A program made the position numbers and the translations under genes. From Spirochaetota bacterium (GTDB lineage Bacteria; Spirochaetota; Brevinematia; DTOW01), in NCBI GenBank assembly GCA_025061835.1, contig JANXAC010000012.1:1-44214 (forward strand): a stretch of DNA of 44,214 bases. Reading direction: 5' to 3'. The notes under the pieces were generated by a model. The model did not search any database and was not told the DNA's origin. It saw only the letters and a list, made by a program, of their open reading frames with translations. Positions 8,642-17,410 of this stretch are shown here, one piece after another. Each line of letters starts with the position of its first letter. Position 1 is the first letter of the stretch.

Positions 8642-9929
8642 TTTATACACAATATACGAATACATACTTTCAGTGAATACTGGGATCTCGTTCGTATTAT
8701 GGTTCGCATACTTATCAATAATACTTGCATCTATATCAAGTTTCAAAACACTACATATACCCGATTTTGAAACACAAAACTTACAGAAGAAAGGAATACT
8801 ATCAAGTTTTATAATAGTTTCGCTAATAACACTATATTTGGCTAATGTAATCTTTGAAAGAGTTTTTTCGGATAAAGTCCTCTATCTACTTAAAAACATA
8901 ATACTATCCTTAAGTATAATACTTTCACCGTTGGCTACAAGAATGTTATGGATCAAAACAACAAAGTTAGAAACAACTATGACAATATACGGAACATTGT
9001 TCGTCACAGCATTAATAATGGTAATAATAAACTCAACTTGGAACATCGTATTTGCAAAACTGGTTATACTAGTAATCTCTACAGTTGTTTTCGTAACAGA
9101 AAGTATATTATTCATAACTATCAACTCTAAAAAATTAAACATTGAAGACAAATTGAAAGGAACTCTATTCGCATTAATTCCTAGCATATTGTCCTTGTCT
9201 ACGATAGGAGAATTTTCAGGTTCAATACTACCTGAAGGTTTGATAACTATCCTAATACTTTCACTCAATATAACAATCTCGGTAATCACAATAAGGAACA
9301 TGTTAGAAGTATATAGAGAATATAAACATACAATGGATGAATTCTCCACAAAGGTGAAGAATGAAGAGAAGTTGTTTAGATGGTTCACCGCTATGTTGGT
9401 ATCAATACTAGAAGCGAGAGACCCTTACACTAAAGGGCATTCTGAAAGAGTAGCAAGGTATGCGTATAACTTATCAAAACTCGTTTATAACAATACATAC
9501 ATCCCAAACTTCCTAGAAATAGGAGCACTGCTACACGACATAGGCAAAGTAGGGGTTAGAGACGAGATTTTGTTCGCCACTTCAAAGTTAGGATATGAGG
9601 CTATGGAAGAGATGAAAAACCATGTAGTCATAGGTAAAGAACTACTGTCATCAGTAAGTATATTCAGAGATGTAAGTGATATAGCATACTTACACCACGA
9701 GAGAGTAGATGGTCTTGGATATGTTTTAGGCTTAAAAGATAAAGACATACCAATTCCTGTTAAAATAACAACACTCGCAGATGCTTTTGACGCTATGAAT
9801 ACAGCAAGAGTTTATAGAAAGAAACTAGACATAGAAGTAATAGCCAATGAAATAAAGAAAAATCTACGATCACATTTTGATGCTCAAATAGGTTTATTAT
9901 TTCTGAAGAATATAAACAGAATTGTCTAA
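8634..9929 (+). CDS. 7-TM HD-GYP-type phosphodiesterase
   Basis: Membrane-bound HD-GYP domain protein, 431 residues. The first ~230 residues contain about seven hydrophobic helices (first ISFVLWFAYLSIILASISSF, last GLITILILSLNITISVITI), then a short charged linker and the catalytic domain from about 245. Metal-binding motifs seen: HSERVARYA, LLHDIGK (about 299-305), H and IGKELL, and HHERVDGLGY (about 354), with ADAFDAM following. HD-GYP enzymes hydrolyse cyclic di-GMP or related dinucleotides. The family motif HHExxDGxGYP reads GYV here, so the proline of the GYP triad is missing. The membrane part looks like a sensory input module. Translation overlaps thiH by 8 nt, so the two share a message. 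Confidence 0.85.
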   Translation: MDNLYTIYEYILSVNTGISFVLWFAYLSIILASISSFKTLHIPDFETQNLQKKGILSSFIIVSLITLYLANVIFERVFSDKVLYLLKNIILSLSIILSPLATRMLWIKTTKLETTMTIYGTLFVTALIMVIINSTWNIVFAKLVILVISTVVFVTESILFITINSKKLNIEDKLKGTLFALIPSILSLSTIGEFSGSILPEGLITILILSLNITISVITIRNMLEVYREYKHTMDEFSTKVKNEEKLFRWFTAMLVSILEARDPYTKGHSERVARYAYNLSKLVYNNTYIPNFLEIGALLHDIGKVGVRDEILFATSKLGYEAMEEMKNHVVIGKELLSSVSIFRDVSDIAYLHHERVDGLGYVLGLKDKDIPIPVKITTLADAFDAMNTARVYRKKLDIEVIANEIKKNLRSHFDAQIGLLFLKNINRIV

Positions 9930-9969
9930 AACCAAAACTCTTCACAACTGCTAAAAACATTCTTCTAGA

Positions 9970-10770
9970 CTATACTTGGAAAACGAATATATAAAACAGA
10001 AGACTCAAGGTAAGACTTGAGAACAGGGCAAGAGATAATGCCGCCATAATACTTTTGTTTGCGGATACAGGGACTAGGTTTCTAGTTGGAGTTTTGAACC
10101 CGTAATACGATGCCACACTAGGCATAAAAAACCCTGCCACGACAACTTTCAATAAAACTAATAGTTGGTCAAATATTGAAACCTTACTGAATATGAGGTT
10201 CGTGATCTCATTAAAATCAATTTCGTAAAACAATATCAAAGTTATAGGTCCTAGAACGAGAATTATAAAACTTGCGAATATCGTGAGTATGATCAATGAG
10301 ATTGTCATACCTAAAACTCTAGGTAGAGTTAGGTAGAAAAGAGGGTCAATACCTAACGAAACCAAAATATCAAACTCCTTATTGACTGTCATATTACCTA
10401 TTTCAACCGCTATCGCAGAAACAGACCTTGCTATGACTATTATCATCACAAATAAAGGCATAATTTCTCTAAATATCACCATCACAAATACATCCGCAAT
10501 AATCTCTTTGGGGACTACCTCTGGAAACTGAAAGAAAAGTATTGAAATGGTAGCAATACTCAAAACCAGAGACACTACAAAAACTGCTCTTAATGATTGA
10601 ACTGCTGTGAAGAATATTTGTCTTATGGTATTCTGATAAAACAGTAATCTCTGATTATACGGATGTCTCTTGAATAATTCAATTAAACTGTAAAAACTCA
10701 ATGAGACAACACCTGAAAAGTAGTCAATTTTGTGTATTATAAACCTACCTATTCTACCAAATATGTTCAT
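9970..10770 (-). CDS. MlaE-family ABC transporter permease
   Basis: Integral membrane permease of the MlaE/YrbE family (266 residues), which moves phospholipids or other lipids between inner and outer membrane with an MlaF-type ATPase and an MCE-domain protein. Seen: an N-terminal amphipathic stretch, a helix near VFVVSLVLSIATISILFFQ, the family region REIMPLFVMIIVIARSVSAIAVEIGNMTVNKEFD (Arg, Ser, Ala, Glu and Gly positions as in MlaE), GIDPLFYLTLPRVLGM, and three further helices. No mlaF or MCE-domain gene is adjacent; the only partner is the small gene upstream, which overlaps by 4 nt (ATGA). The specific substrate cannot be told from sequence. Confidence 0.82.
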   Translation of the reverse strand: MNIFGRIGRFIIHKIDYFSGVVSLSFYSLIELFKRHPYNQRLLFYQNTIRQIFFTAVQSLRAVFVVSLVLSIATISILFFQFPEVVPKEIIADVFVMVIFREIMPLFVMIIVIARSVSAIAVEIGNMTVNKEFDILVSLGIDPLFYLTLPRVLGMTISLIILTIFASFIILVLGPITLILFYEIDFNEITNLIFSKVSIFDQLLVLLKVVVAGFFMPSVASYYGFKTPTRNLVPVSANKSIMAALSLALFSSLTLSLLFYIFVFQV

Positions 10771-11096
10771 ATCCTACCACTCGTCAGTAGTTCAACTAAT
10801 GCTCTGATTATACTATCCTCACCTTTATCATAGTTATTCCTAACTGCGTTGTTTATACCTATAACAAGTCTCTGTAGTTTTGGCACCGTTATACTCAAAA
10901 CTCTTGACATATTCTTATCGTCTAGGTTTTTCGCAACATCCACTACACTACTAACCTTATAGTCAATCAATGGTAGCCATAAATGTATTTTGTCTTCTCC
11001 TATCTGCAATAATAACTTATCGTCAAGAACTAATCTTATCATGTAAGATCTCAACTCTTCCTTATCCACAGTGTAAATTATAAGAAAGATACACAT
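10767..11096 (-). CDS. Small protein coupled to MlaE permease
   Basis: Unrecognised protein of up to 109 residues, overlapping mlaE by 4 nt (ATGA), so almost certainly co-translated. The body alternates short strands (LVLDDKLLLQIGEDKIHLWL) with helices (VVDVAKNLDDKNMSRVL, RLVIGINNAVRNN). Its size and place resemble MlaB, the STAS-domain partner of MlaE-MlaF, but I see no convincing STAS signature. The start is uncertain: ATG 11096, GTG 11069 (7 nt after a TATAAT at 11082-11077) and ATG 11042 are all possible. If the TATAAT is the real -10, the GTG start gives a 100-residue protein on a leaderless message. Confidence 0.6.
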   Translation of the reverse strand: MCIFLIIYTVDKEELRSYMIRLVLDDKLLLQIGEDKIHLWLPLIDYKVSSVVDVAKNLDDKNMSRVLSITVPKLQRLVIGINNAVRNNYDKGEDSIIRALVELLTSGRI

Positions 11097-11107
11097 AAAA
11101 CTCTACA

Positions 11108-11131
11108 TACTAACTAAAGTTAGTATTTTTT
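11108..11131 (+). terminator. Hairpin with T-run between der and MlaE operon
   Basis: TACTAAC (11108-11114), loop TAAA, GTTAGTA (11119-11125), followed by six T (11126-11131): the shape of an intrinsic terminator reading in the plus direction. No plus-strand gene ends nearby, so it may stop antisense transcription. Alternatively, it may be an operator for the minus-strand gene, because it sits just upstream of the TATAAT at 11082-11077. The remainder of 11132-11300 shows nothing clear. Confidence 0.4.
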
Positions 11132-11300
11132 ACAGAAAACTATCCTGAATATCCCGCAACCACATTTCAACCAAGAAATTTCCAGATATTTTTTCTAACT
11201 CTACAATCTTCCTAACCTCTTAAACATTACTCTTTTAACTTGTTCATATTCCCAGATATACCTACAAACCTGATCTTAATAAATCAACTTCCAAGAATAA

Positions 11301-12683
11301 TTAGTCTCCCTTCTTCCTCTTCCTTTCTCTCTCCTTAACTATAATCCTTATTCCAATACCTGTAAATCCGAATAGTTCTGCTATTTTATTCTTTAGAAAT
11401 ATCTCAAAGTTCTTCTTGAAGTTTTCAACCTTATTCACAAATACAGCAAAGGTAGGAGGATTGACATCAACTTGGGTAATGTAGTAAATCCTTAACTTCG
11501 TAGATAACTCCCCACTGAAAAGATGTGGAACTAACTCCCTTATCTTCCTATTAAGGACACCAGTAGATATTCTCTTTCTGGAAGATTCATACAGAACTTT
11601 AACAGTCTCAAAAATTTTATCAAGATTATAACCATACTTTGCCGATAGAGGAATAACAGGAATATTGCAAGTACCTTCAAAGTTTCTAGATAAGAAATCC
11701 TTGAAAGCATTCTCATAAACCTTCTCTTCCTTCTTATCACCAAGCTTATCAATCCCAATTACTAGGTCTATCTTATTAACAACTATTATGAAAGGTTTAT
11801 AACTCTCCATAACATATCTCAAAACCTTCTTATCTTGACTTGTAATTCCTTCGCTGCCATCAATTACCACTACAACAACATCTGAATTCTGTATTGATGT
11901 TTTGGTTCTCTCAATTCCGAACTTTTCAATCAACCCAGCCTTGAAAATACTCCTTCTGAAACCTGCAGTATCGGTTATCCTAAAAGAAACTCCCCCACCC
12001 TCAACGAAATCATCCACACTATCTCTGGTAGTTCCTGGTTCTTCATCAACCAACGACCTATTACTTTTAAGTATTGCATTCATTATTGAAGACTTACCAA
12101 CATTCACCCTACCTACTATTGAGACCTTGATTGGCTCTGACTCTCGTTCCTCTTCCTTCACCTTACTTCTCTCTAGAATAAACATCTTGATACCTTCAAG
12201 CAGATCATCAAATCCATACTTCGTTTTTGATGATACAAAAAACATACTCTTGAAACCCAATCTATAGACATCATCTGACACCTGAATACGCTGGTTGAAA
12301 GTATCAACCTTTGTTACAACTAACTTTACCTTATCCTGATATTTACGAAGCAGTTTAGCAAGTTCAAAATCAAGAAAATCAACCACCTTATATTCAACTG
12401 TAAAGAGTATTAAAGTTGATGCCTCCAGTGCCTCTAAAAGAAGTTCCTTTACTCTACCAACGAGTTTAGCAGGAATATCAGTGCCATAACTATCAAGAGT
12501 GTATCCACCTGTGTCTTGTAGAATAAACTCAACTCCATCCAAATTCACAATCTCTTTGTTGATATCAATAGTAGTCCCAGCCTTATCAAAAACGATTGCC
12601 TTACCTCTACCAACTATCGCGTTGAAAAGAGAAGACTTACCCGTATTAGGTCTTCCCACTATTGAGACTACACCCAACCTCAT
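11301..12683 (-). CDS. der: Ribosome-assembly GTPase Der (EngA)
   Basis: Tandem-domain GTPase needed for 50S subunit maturation; 460 residues, normal for Der. First G domain: P-loop GRPNTGKS (residues 10-17), DTGG, TKVD. Second G domain near 190: GRVNVGKSS, GTTRDSV (G2), DTAGFR (G3), NKID (G4) and SAK (G5). The C-terminal ~85 residues form the KH-like domain, ending in a very basic tail (KERERKRKKGD). It starts 4 nt inside the 3' end of the upstream barrel gene, an unusual pairing that makes its expression depend on an envelope-protein message. The first-domain switch region GTTIDINKE replaces the more common GxTRD. Confidence 0.96.
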   Translation of the reverse strand: MRLGVVSIVGRPNTGKSSLFNAIVGRGKAIVFDKAGTTIDINKEIVNLDGVEFILQDTGGYTLDSYGTDIPAKLVGRVKELLLEALEASTLILFTVEYKVVDFLDFELAKLLRKYQDKVKLVVTKVDTFNQRIQVSDDVYRLGFKSMFFVSSKTKYGFDDLLEGIKMFILERSKVKEEERESEPIKVSIVGRVNVGKSSIMNAILKSNRSLVDEEPGTTRDSVDDFVEGGGVSFRITDTAGFRRSIFKAGLIEKFGIERTKTSIQNSDVVVVVIDGSEGITSQDKKVLRYVMESYKPFIIVVNKIDLVIGIDKLGDKKEEKVYENAFKDFLSRNFEGTCNIPVIPLSAKYGYNLDKIFETVKVLYESSRKRISTGVLNRKIRELVPHLFSGELSTKLRIYYITQVDVNPPTFAVFVNKVENFKKNFEIFLKNKIAELFGFTGIGIRIIVKERERKRKKGD

Positions 12684-14278
12684 AGTTTGATTTTAACACC
12701 ACCTTGGAAGTAAAACGGTTCCAAGACTACACTATCCTTTCTTATCTCCACAAGGTTGTTCAAAACATTTTGAAACTTAAGAAGTATTGAAAAGTTCTTA
12801 ATTACCTCCCACTCTATCTCAAAGGAGAGACCTAGATATGGATGTAGTTCAGACCCATTAAACTCAATAAGTCTAGCAGTTTCACCAAAAACACCAACCA
12901 AAAAATTAAAACTACCCAAGATAACTTTAGCATTCAACTCAACGGAATGTTGAGAGATGTGAGGAATACTTGGAAAGAAGAAAAGCAGCCTATACACACC
13001 ACCGAAATTGAGCCAATCAAGTGATATAATATCCAAGTTCAACTTTGAATACAGAGCAGTTGCGTTTGTATAATCTATAACATAAGAGTCGGCTTGGAGT
13101 CTGTCGTAATACTTATTTAGATAGTAAGACAAACCTACAAAAAGACTCAAGGAGTTATTACCTAGGAAGAATACTCTAGGACTTAGCTCAACGCCGATAT
13201 ATGAGTCACCTCTAGGAACAGAAGTCAGTATGTTTAACCCCTTTGATAAACTAGAAGATGTGAAACGATCGTAATCTTTGAAAACGGATAGTTTTATTGA
13301 GAATATGTCAGAAAACTTGTGTATAACACCAAGTCTGGAATACCACTCCATAGGGAAGAAAGTATCTGGAACAGCCCCAGCGTATAAACCTACAAACCAT
13401 CTGTTTTCGTAAATAGGTATAGAAAAAGATATTGACAAATCCCCATAGACACCACTTTTTAGTTCATTTTCGTAAGTGAGTTTGAATACACCAGCACCAA
13501 CTCCCAAATCAATCCCGAAGAAATTATAGTCCTCAACTCCAAACTTGTACCCCAAACCAAAGAAAAAGTCATTCAACGATGTGTGTAGCGAATTGAAACC
13601 TCTATCCCTTAAGTTAGCGTAGTAATGTTTCAGACCCAGTGAGAGATCTAAAGTAGACTCTTTATCAATCCTGTATCTTAGTTTTGAGTTAAGTAAGACA
13701 TCTCTATCCTTTTCATCCAAGTAAGACTGGTTATCCCAGAGTCCTTTAAACTCTTCAGAAAACTCAAAAATAGTATTCCAGAAGACAGAAGAAGATGATA
13801 ACCCAACAGAAACACTTGCAAGATCAGATTCCTTTAATGTATTTCTCAAGGTTCTCTGCTCCTGACCGTAGAACACCATATCAGGTCTTTTAAACCTATC
13901 ATACTTTATCACAGTGCTAACACTCAAGGTATCAACAGGTATCTGACTCAGACCTATGATTGAGAAGTTCAGAATATCGTTAAGTCCATATGAGAAGAGA
14001 GATATTAGTTTTGACCTGACATCTTGAGATATCTCTTTCTTTGCTTCTCTTTCAAGAATATCAACACTTTTGATAGATGGAGTATCATAAAGATCCTTCT
14101 TGTCTTCCCTTGAAGGTAGATAAATACTCCTCTCTTCTATAACGGGTGAAACCGCACCTTCAGCGAAAAACTCCGTTTGAGGTAAAATAACTTCATTAGT
14201 GTTAGTAGAAGCAAAGGATAAACTAGGAGTTAGACAAAAAACAACTAGAAACAATGAGAATATTATTCTTACTTTCAT
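12680..14278 (-). CDS. Signal-peptide outer-membrane beta-barrel protein
   Basis: Protein of 532 residues not assigned to a named family. A Sec signal peptide is clear (MKVRIIFSLFLVVFCLTPSLSFA, about 23 residues). A polar, partly helical N-terminal region (to about residue 105) follows. After that come many alternating amphipathic strands with aromatic ends (YRIDKESTLDLSLGLKHYY, FFGLGYKFGVEDYNFFGIDL, YIGVELSPRVFF). The last residues (FYFQGGVKIKL) resemble a barrel C-terminal strand, although the final residue is Leu, not Phe. This is the pattern of an outer-membrane barrel of roughly 16 or more strands. The ATG lies 6 nt after a TATAAT. The stop overlaps the der start by 4 nt. The cargo or function cannot be inferred. 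Confidence 0.75.
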   Translation of the reverse strand: MKVRIIFSLFLVVFCLTPSLSFASTNTNEVILPQTEFFAEGAVSPVIEERSIYLPSREDKKDLYDTPSIKSVDILEREAKKEISQDVRSKLISLFSYGLNDILNFSIIGLSQIPVDTLSVSTVIKYDRFKRPDMVFYGQEQRTLRNTLKESDLASVSVGLSSSSVFWNTIFEFSEEFKGLWDNQSYLDEKDRDVLLNSKLRYRIDKESTLDLSLGLKHYYANLRDRGFNSLHTSLNDFFFGLGYKFGVEDYNFFGIDLGVGAGVFKLTYENELKSGVYGDLSISFSIPIYENRWFVGLYAGAVPDTFFPMEWYSRLGVIHKFSDIFSIKLSVFKDYDRFTSSSLSKGLNILTSVPRGDSYIGVELSPRVFFLGNNSLSLFVGLSYYLNKYYDRLQADSYVIDYTNATALYSKLNLDIISLDWLNFGGVYRLLFFFPSIPHISQHSVELNAKVILGSFNFLVGVFGETARLIEFNGSELHPYLGLSFEIEWEVIKNFSILLKFQNVLNNLVEIRKDSVVLEPFYFQGGVKIKL

Positions 14279-14284
14279 AACAGT

Positions 14285-14290
14285 ATTATA
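14285..14290 (-). promoter_or_regulatory. -10 box six bases before barrel-gene start
   Basis: A perfect TATAAT (14290-14285 on the minus strand) followed by ACTGTT and the ATG at 14278. The expected +1 falls on the start codon. The -35 region at 17-18 nt spacing (AGAAGT/TAGAAG) is poor. Confidence 0.5.
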
Positions 14291-14380
14291 ATCATTTTAA
14301 CCCCAAAACTTCTAATACCAATACCAAACTTAACTCTTGAAAGACTCCATCTGATAAATCCGATACTTTACCAAATTTAC

Positions 14381-14407
14381 TACTAGCCAACAACTTCTCG
14401 GCTAGTA
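14381..14407. other. Inverted repeat in divergent intergenic region
   Basis: TACTAGCC (14381-14388), an 11-nt loop, GGCTAGTA (14400-14407): a perfect 8-bp stem inside the 452-nt gap between two divergent genes. It is followed by two similar short segments, TGATAGTAAACCATCA and TGATATTATAAACCATCA, about 40 nt apart. It could be a regulator-binding region or a transcript structure. No gene, tRNA or other RNA is visible in 14279-14730. Confidence 0.4.
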
Positions 14408-14671
14408 TGATAGTAAACCATCAACTAACAGAACAAGCCCGCTAACCATGATATTATAAACCATCAGACCAGTACAGATTTTACTACCATCCTAACTGAA
14501 CAATATGAAAACTTATATACTAACAGTTTCTTAGAAGATCTGGAAAATTTTTATAAATTCAAGCAAACTTGATCTTTGACTAATTTGTATAACTTGAATA
14601 CAAGATAGACCAATCTGATAGTATCCAAAATAAACACTTACTGAATAAAAATTAATTTTGAATTAATACAC

Positions 14672-14705
14672 AAATACATTAATAATACAAATACATTAAT
14701 AATAC
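14672..14705. repeat. Two perfect 17-bp tandem copies
   Basis: The unit AAATACATTAATAATAC occurs at 14672-14688 and again at 14689-14705, just upstream of the glycosyltransferase gene. It is AT-rich and without internal symmetry; it is probably a slippage duplication in the promoter region, with a possible effect on spacing of upstream elements. Confidence 0.8.
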
Positions 14706-14730
14706 AAAAAGACACATAGGTAGAATTACT

Positions 14731-15666
14731 ATGAAAGTATCGGTAGTTATTCCCTGTTATAATGAAGAACCTGTGATAATGAAAACATACGAAGAAGTTA
14801 GGAAGGTGATGCTAGAGAACAACTATGACTATGAGATAGTATTTGTTGATGATGGTAGTAAAGACAGGACACTAGAAATACTCAAGGATATAGCAAGCAA
14901 GGATGATAACGTAGTAGTAGTTTCGTTTTCTAGGAATTTTGGACATCAGCCTGCAGTATCCGCTGGAATAAAGCACTCAACTGGCGATGTTGCAGTAATA
15001 ATTGATGCAGACCTCCAAGACCCACCAAATGTAATACCAGAGATGATAAAAATTCATCTAGAGCAAGGTGCGAATGTAGTCTATGGAGTAAGAAGAGAAA
15101 GAAAAGGTGAAAGCTTTTTTAAAAAATTCACGGCAAAAGCCTTTTACAGACTTCTCAACTTACTCTCCGATGTTAAGTTTCCACTTGACACCGGAGACTT
15201 TAGACTGATTGACAAAAAAGTCATAGAAGAGTTCAAGAAACTCAAAGAGAGAGATAAATACATAAGAGGACTGATAAGCTGGATGGGCTTTAAGCAAGTT
15301 CCAATCTACTACGACAGAAACCCTAGGTTTGCAGGTGAAACAAAGTATCCCCTTAAAAAAATGCTACGCTTCGCACTTACTGGAATATTCTACTTCTCCG
15401 ATAAACCACTGAAACTCGCAACAACTCTAGGTTTCATAACTACCTTCATAGGGCTTGCGTTAGCCGTCTATGTCATATTAGTCAGATTAATCAATCCATC
15501 TCAAGCAATACCGGGTTGGGCATCTACTATGATAACTATCATATTCATGGGAGGAATACAACTGATAACAATTGGTATAATAGGTAAATATATAGGCAAC
15601 ATCTTTGATGAGATAAAAGGAAGACCAGAGTTCATAGTTAAAGAGTTAATAAAAAAGAAGGATTAA
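14731..15666 (+). CDS. GT2 polyprenyl-phosphate glycosyltransferase (GtrB/ArnC type)
   Basis: Membrane-anchored family 2 glycosyltransferase, 311 residues, of the DPM1/GtrB/ArnC group that transfers a sugar from a nucleotide donor to undecaprenyl or dolichyl phosphate. Seen: the N-terminal SVVIPCYNEEP, VDDGSKD (Asp39-Asp41 region), SFSRNFGHQPAVSAGI, and the DADLQDPP donor/metal site (92-99). Two C-terminal membrane helices follow (about 225-250 and 265-290), as in GtrB. The lipid-linked sugar would feed glycan or lipid modification on the outer side of the inner membrane. The sugar cannot be told. It is a single gene followed by two hairpins. No obvious ribosome-binding site beyond a weak AGG. 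Confidence 0.87.
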   Translation: MKVSVVIPCYNEEPVIMKTYEEVRKVMLENNYDYEIVFVDDGSKDRTLEILKDIASKDDNVVVVSFSRNFGHQPAVSAGIKHSTGDVAVIIDADLQDPPNVIPEMIKIHLEQGANVVYGVRRERKGESFFKKFTAKAFYRLLNLLSDVKFPLDTGDFRLIDKKVIEEFKKLKERDKYIRGLISWMGFKQVPIYYDRNPRFAGETKYPLKKMLRFALTGIFYFSDKPLKLATTLGFITTFIGLALAVYVILVRLINPSQAIPGWASTMITIIFMGGIQLITIGIIGKYIGNIFDEIKGRPEFIVKELIKKKD

Positions 15667-15691
15667 AAGGAATCAAACGCTATAAATTCCT

Positions 15692-15709
15692 ATAGTCCTA
15701 ATGGACTAT
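15692..15709 (+). terminator. Hairpin after glycosyltransferase gene
   Basis: ATAGTCC (15692-15698), loop TAAT, GGACTAT (15703-15709), then CTTT. A perfect 7-bp stem 26 nt after the stop codon. The T-tract is weak, so a terminator is likely but not certain. Confidence 0.45.
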
Positions 15710-15763
15710 CTTTACAACAAACTAAAAGAGTTCAAAATTCACAATCAGGAGTAGTTTCTTCTT

Positions 15764-15784
15764 AACCTTGGTGTTTCCAAGGTT
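15764..15784. other. Second inverted repeat before purB
   Basis: AACCTTGG (15764-15771), loop TGTTT, CCAAGGTT (15777-15784): a perfect 8-bp stem about 28 nt upstream of the purB -35 box. It may be a second termination hairpin for the upstream gene or an operator-like site for purB. Confidence 0.4.
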
Positions 15785-15812
15785 GTAATTTGTTGATAGT
15801 AAACTCCATTCT

Positions 15813-15842
15813 TTGAATCCAAGAAATTACATTGATTAGACT
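15813..15842 (+). promoter_or_regulatory. Promoter of purB, apparently leaderless
   Basis: TTGAAT (15813-15818), an 18-nt spacer and TAGACT (15837-15842), then six bases (TTTCTT) to the ATG at 15849. The same geometry as thiH; no Shine-Dalgarno sequence is present. Confidence 0.5.
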
Positions 15843-15848
15843 TTTCTT

Positions 15849-17255
15849 ATGGCATTTAAACATCCCCTTGTAGATAGGTATGGCTCAAAAGAGATGGTAG
15901 AACTCTTTTCGGAAGAGACGAAGTTTTCAACTTGGCGTAAGTTCTGGATAGTACTTGCAGAAACTCAAAAGGAACTAGGACTACCCATAACAGAAGAACA
16001 GATAGAAGAGATGAAAAGATTTGAAAAACAACTAAACCTTGATACTGCTAAAGAACTTGAGAAAGAACTCAACCATGATGTGATGTCACACATTGAAGCT
16101 TTCGGGCTACAGGCAACAAAAGCAAAACCTATCATACATCTCGGTGCGACGAGTTCAGAGGTAACTGACAACTCGGAAATGTATATAATCTTGGAAGCGC
16201 TTAAGTTAGTCAGAAAAAGAATTATTGATGTAATTACCAAACTTATTGAGTTTGGTAGAAAGTATAAATCACTACCCTGTCTTTCATACACTCACCTACA
16301 ACCTGCGCAACCTACTACCGTCGGTAGAAGAGCGATTCTGTGGGCGTATGATATATTCCTTGACCTTGAGGAACTTGATACATTTCTGAAAAATATCAAA
16401 ACAAGAGGAGTCAAAGGAACTACTGGAACACAAGCAAGCTACCTTGAACTGTTTGAAGGAGATGGGGAGAAGGTAAAAAAACTTGATGAAATAGTATCAA
16501 GGAAGTTAGGTTTCAAGGAAAGTTTTTGGATAACTGGACAGACATACTCCAGAAAATATGACTACATCATCCTTTCAAAACTTGCACAGATTGGTGCTTC
16601 AGCCTCAAAGTTTGCTAATGATGTTAGATACCTTCAGAGTGTAGGTGAGATGGAAGAACCTTTCGGGGAAAAACAAGTCGGTTCATCAGCAATGCCATAC
16701 AAGAGAAATCCTATCCTTTGCGAAAGGATAAACTCACTAGCAAGATATTTAACTACTCTACCCAACATCGCCATCCAAAATCACTTAACACAATTTCTTG
16801 AAAGGACTCTTGATGACTCCGCAAACAGAAGGATAATAATACCAGAAGCATTTATATGCACTGACGCTATACTACTCACCTACAAAAGAGTTGTTGATGG
16901 ACTAAAAGTCAATGAAGAGGTAATAAAACAGAGAATGAAAGAAAAACTACCCTTCTACGCAGTTGAAAACATCCTAATGAGAGCAGTCAAAAAAGGAGGA
17001 GATAGACAAGAACTACACAAATTCATAAGAGACAAATCTATGAAAGTCGTTGAAGAAAACAAACTAGGTAAAGGTATCAACCTACTTGATGAACTTCAGG
17101 TAGATGAAGCACCAGATGTTATCAAGAAAAGCGTAAGCAACATAAATGACTTCAAAGAATTCGTTGGTATGTCAATCAAACAGGTTGATGAGGTATCAAG
17201 CAGGATAGAAGAATATATAAAACGAACCTCAAATATACCTACCAATCAAGATTAA
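15849..17255 (+). CDS. purB: Adenylosuccinate lyase
   Basis: Fumarase/aspartase-superfamily enzyme acting twice in purine synthesis: it removes fumarate from SAICAR and from adenylosuccinate. Its 468 residues are close to the usual length. Seen: the opening residues HPLVDRYGSKEM, the conserved HLGATSSEVTDN (catalytic-region His and the T/S cluster), THLQPAQPTT with the general-acid/base His, and the superfamily signature GSSAMPYKRNP (about 278-288) on the flexible catalytic loop, followed by the ERTLDDSANRR region. The enzyme is a cytosolic tetramer. It stands alone with its own promoter and no other pur genes next to it. It converges on rlmH with a 155-nt gap that shows no clear feature. Confidence 0.95.
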   Translation: MAFKHPLVDRYGSKEMVELFSEETKFSTWRKFWIVLAETQKELGLPITEEQIEEMKRFEKQLNLDTAKELEKELNHDVMSHIEAFGLQATKAKPIIHLGATSSEVTDNSEMYIILEALKLVRKRIIDVITKLIEFGRKYKSLPCLSYTHLQPAQPTTVGRRAILWAYDIFLDLEELDTFLKNIKTRGVKGTTGTQASYLELFEGDGEKVKKLDEIVSRKLGFKESFWITGQTYSRKYDYIILSKLAQIGASASKFANDVRYLQSVGEMEEPFGEKQVGSSAMPYKRNPILCERINSLARYLTTLPNIAIQNHLTQFLERTLDDSANRRIIIPEAFICTDAILLTYKRVVDGLKVNEEVIKQRMKEKLPFYAVENILMRAVKKGGDRQELHKFIRDKSMKVVEENKLGKGINLLDELQVDEAPDVIKKSVSNINDFKEFVGMSIKQVDEVSSRIEEYIKRTSNIPTNQD

Positions 17256-17410
17256 CCCTACCTTGTTATCATTTCAATAAACCTAAAACCTACAAAATAC
17301 TCTCTCAAACCAACACTTACGTATCTATCAATGTTTCCACTAAAGTTATCCTTTTAGCCTAAATGAAATACTGCTTTTGGTAAATCCGAAGCAATGTAAT
17401 TTTCTAATAC

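Noticed and set aside
8368-8746. Antisense open frames opposite thiH and HD-GYP starts
   Set aside because: They are shadows of two well-supported plus-strand genes; no ribosome-binding site or family match.
14279-14730. tRNA or small RNA in the largest intergenic gap
   Set aside because: No T-loop GGTTCRA-like sequence or cloverleaf arms found; only repeats and a hairpin.
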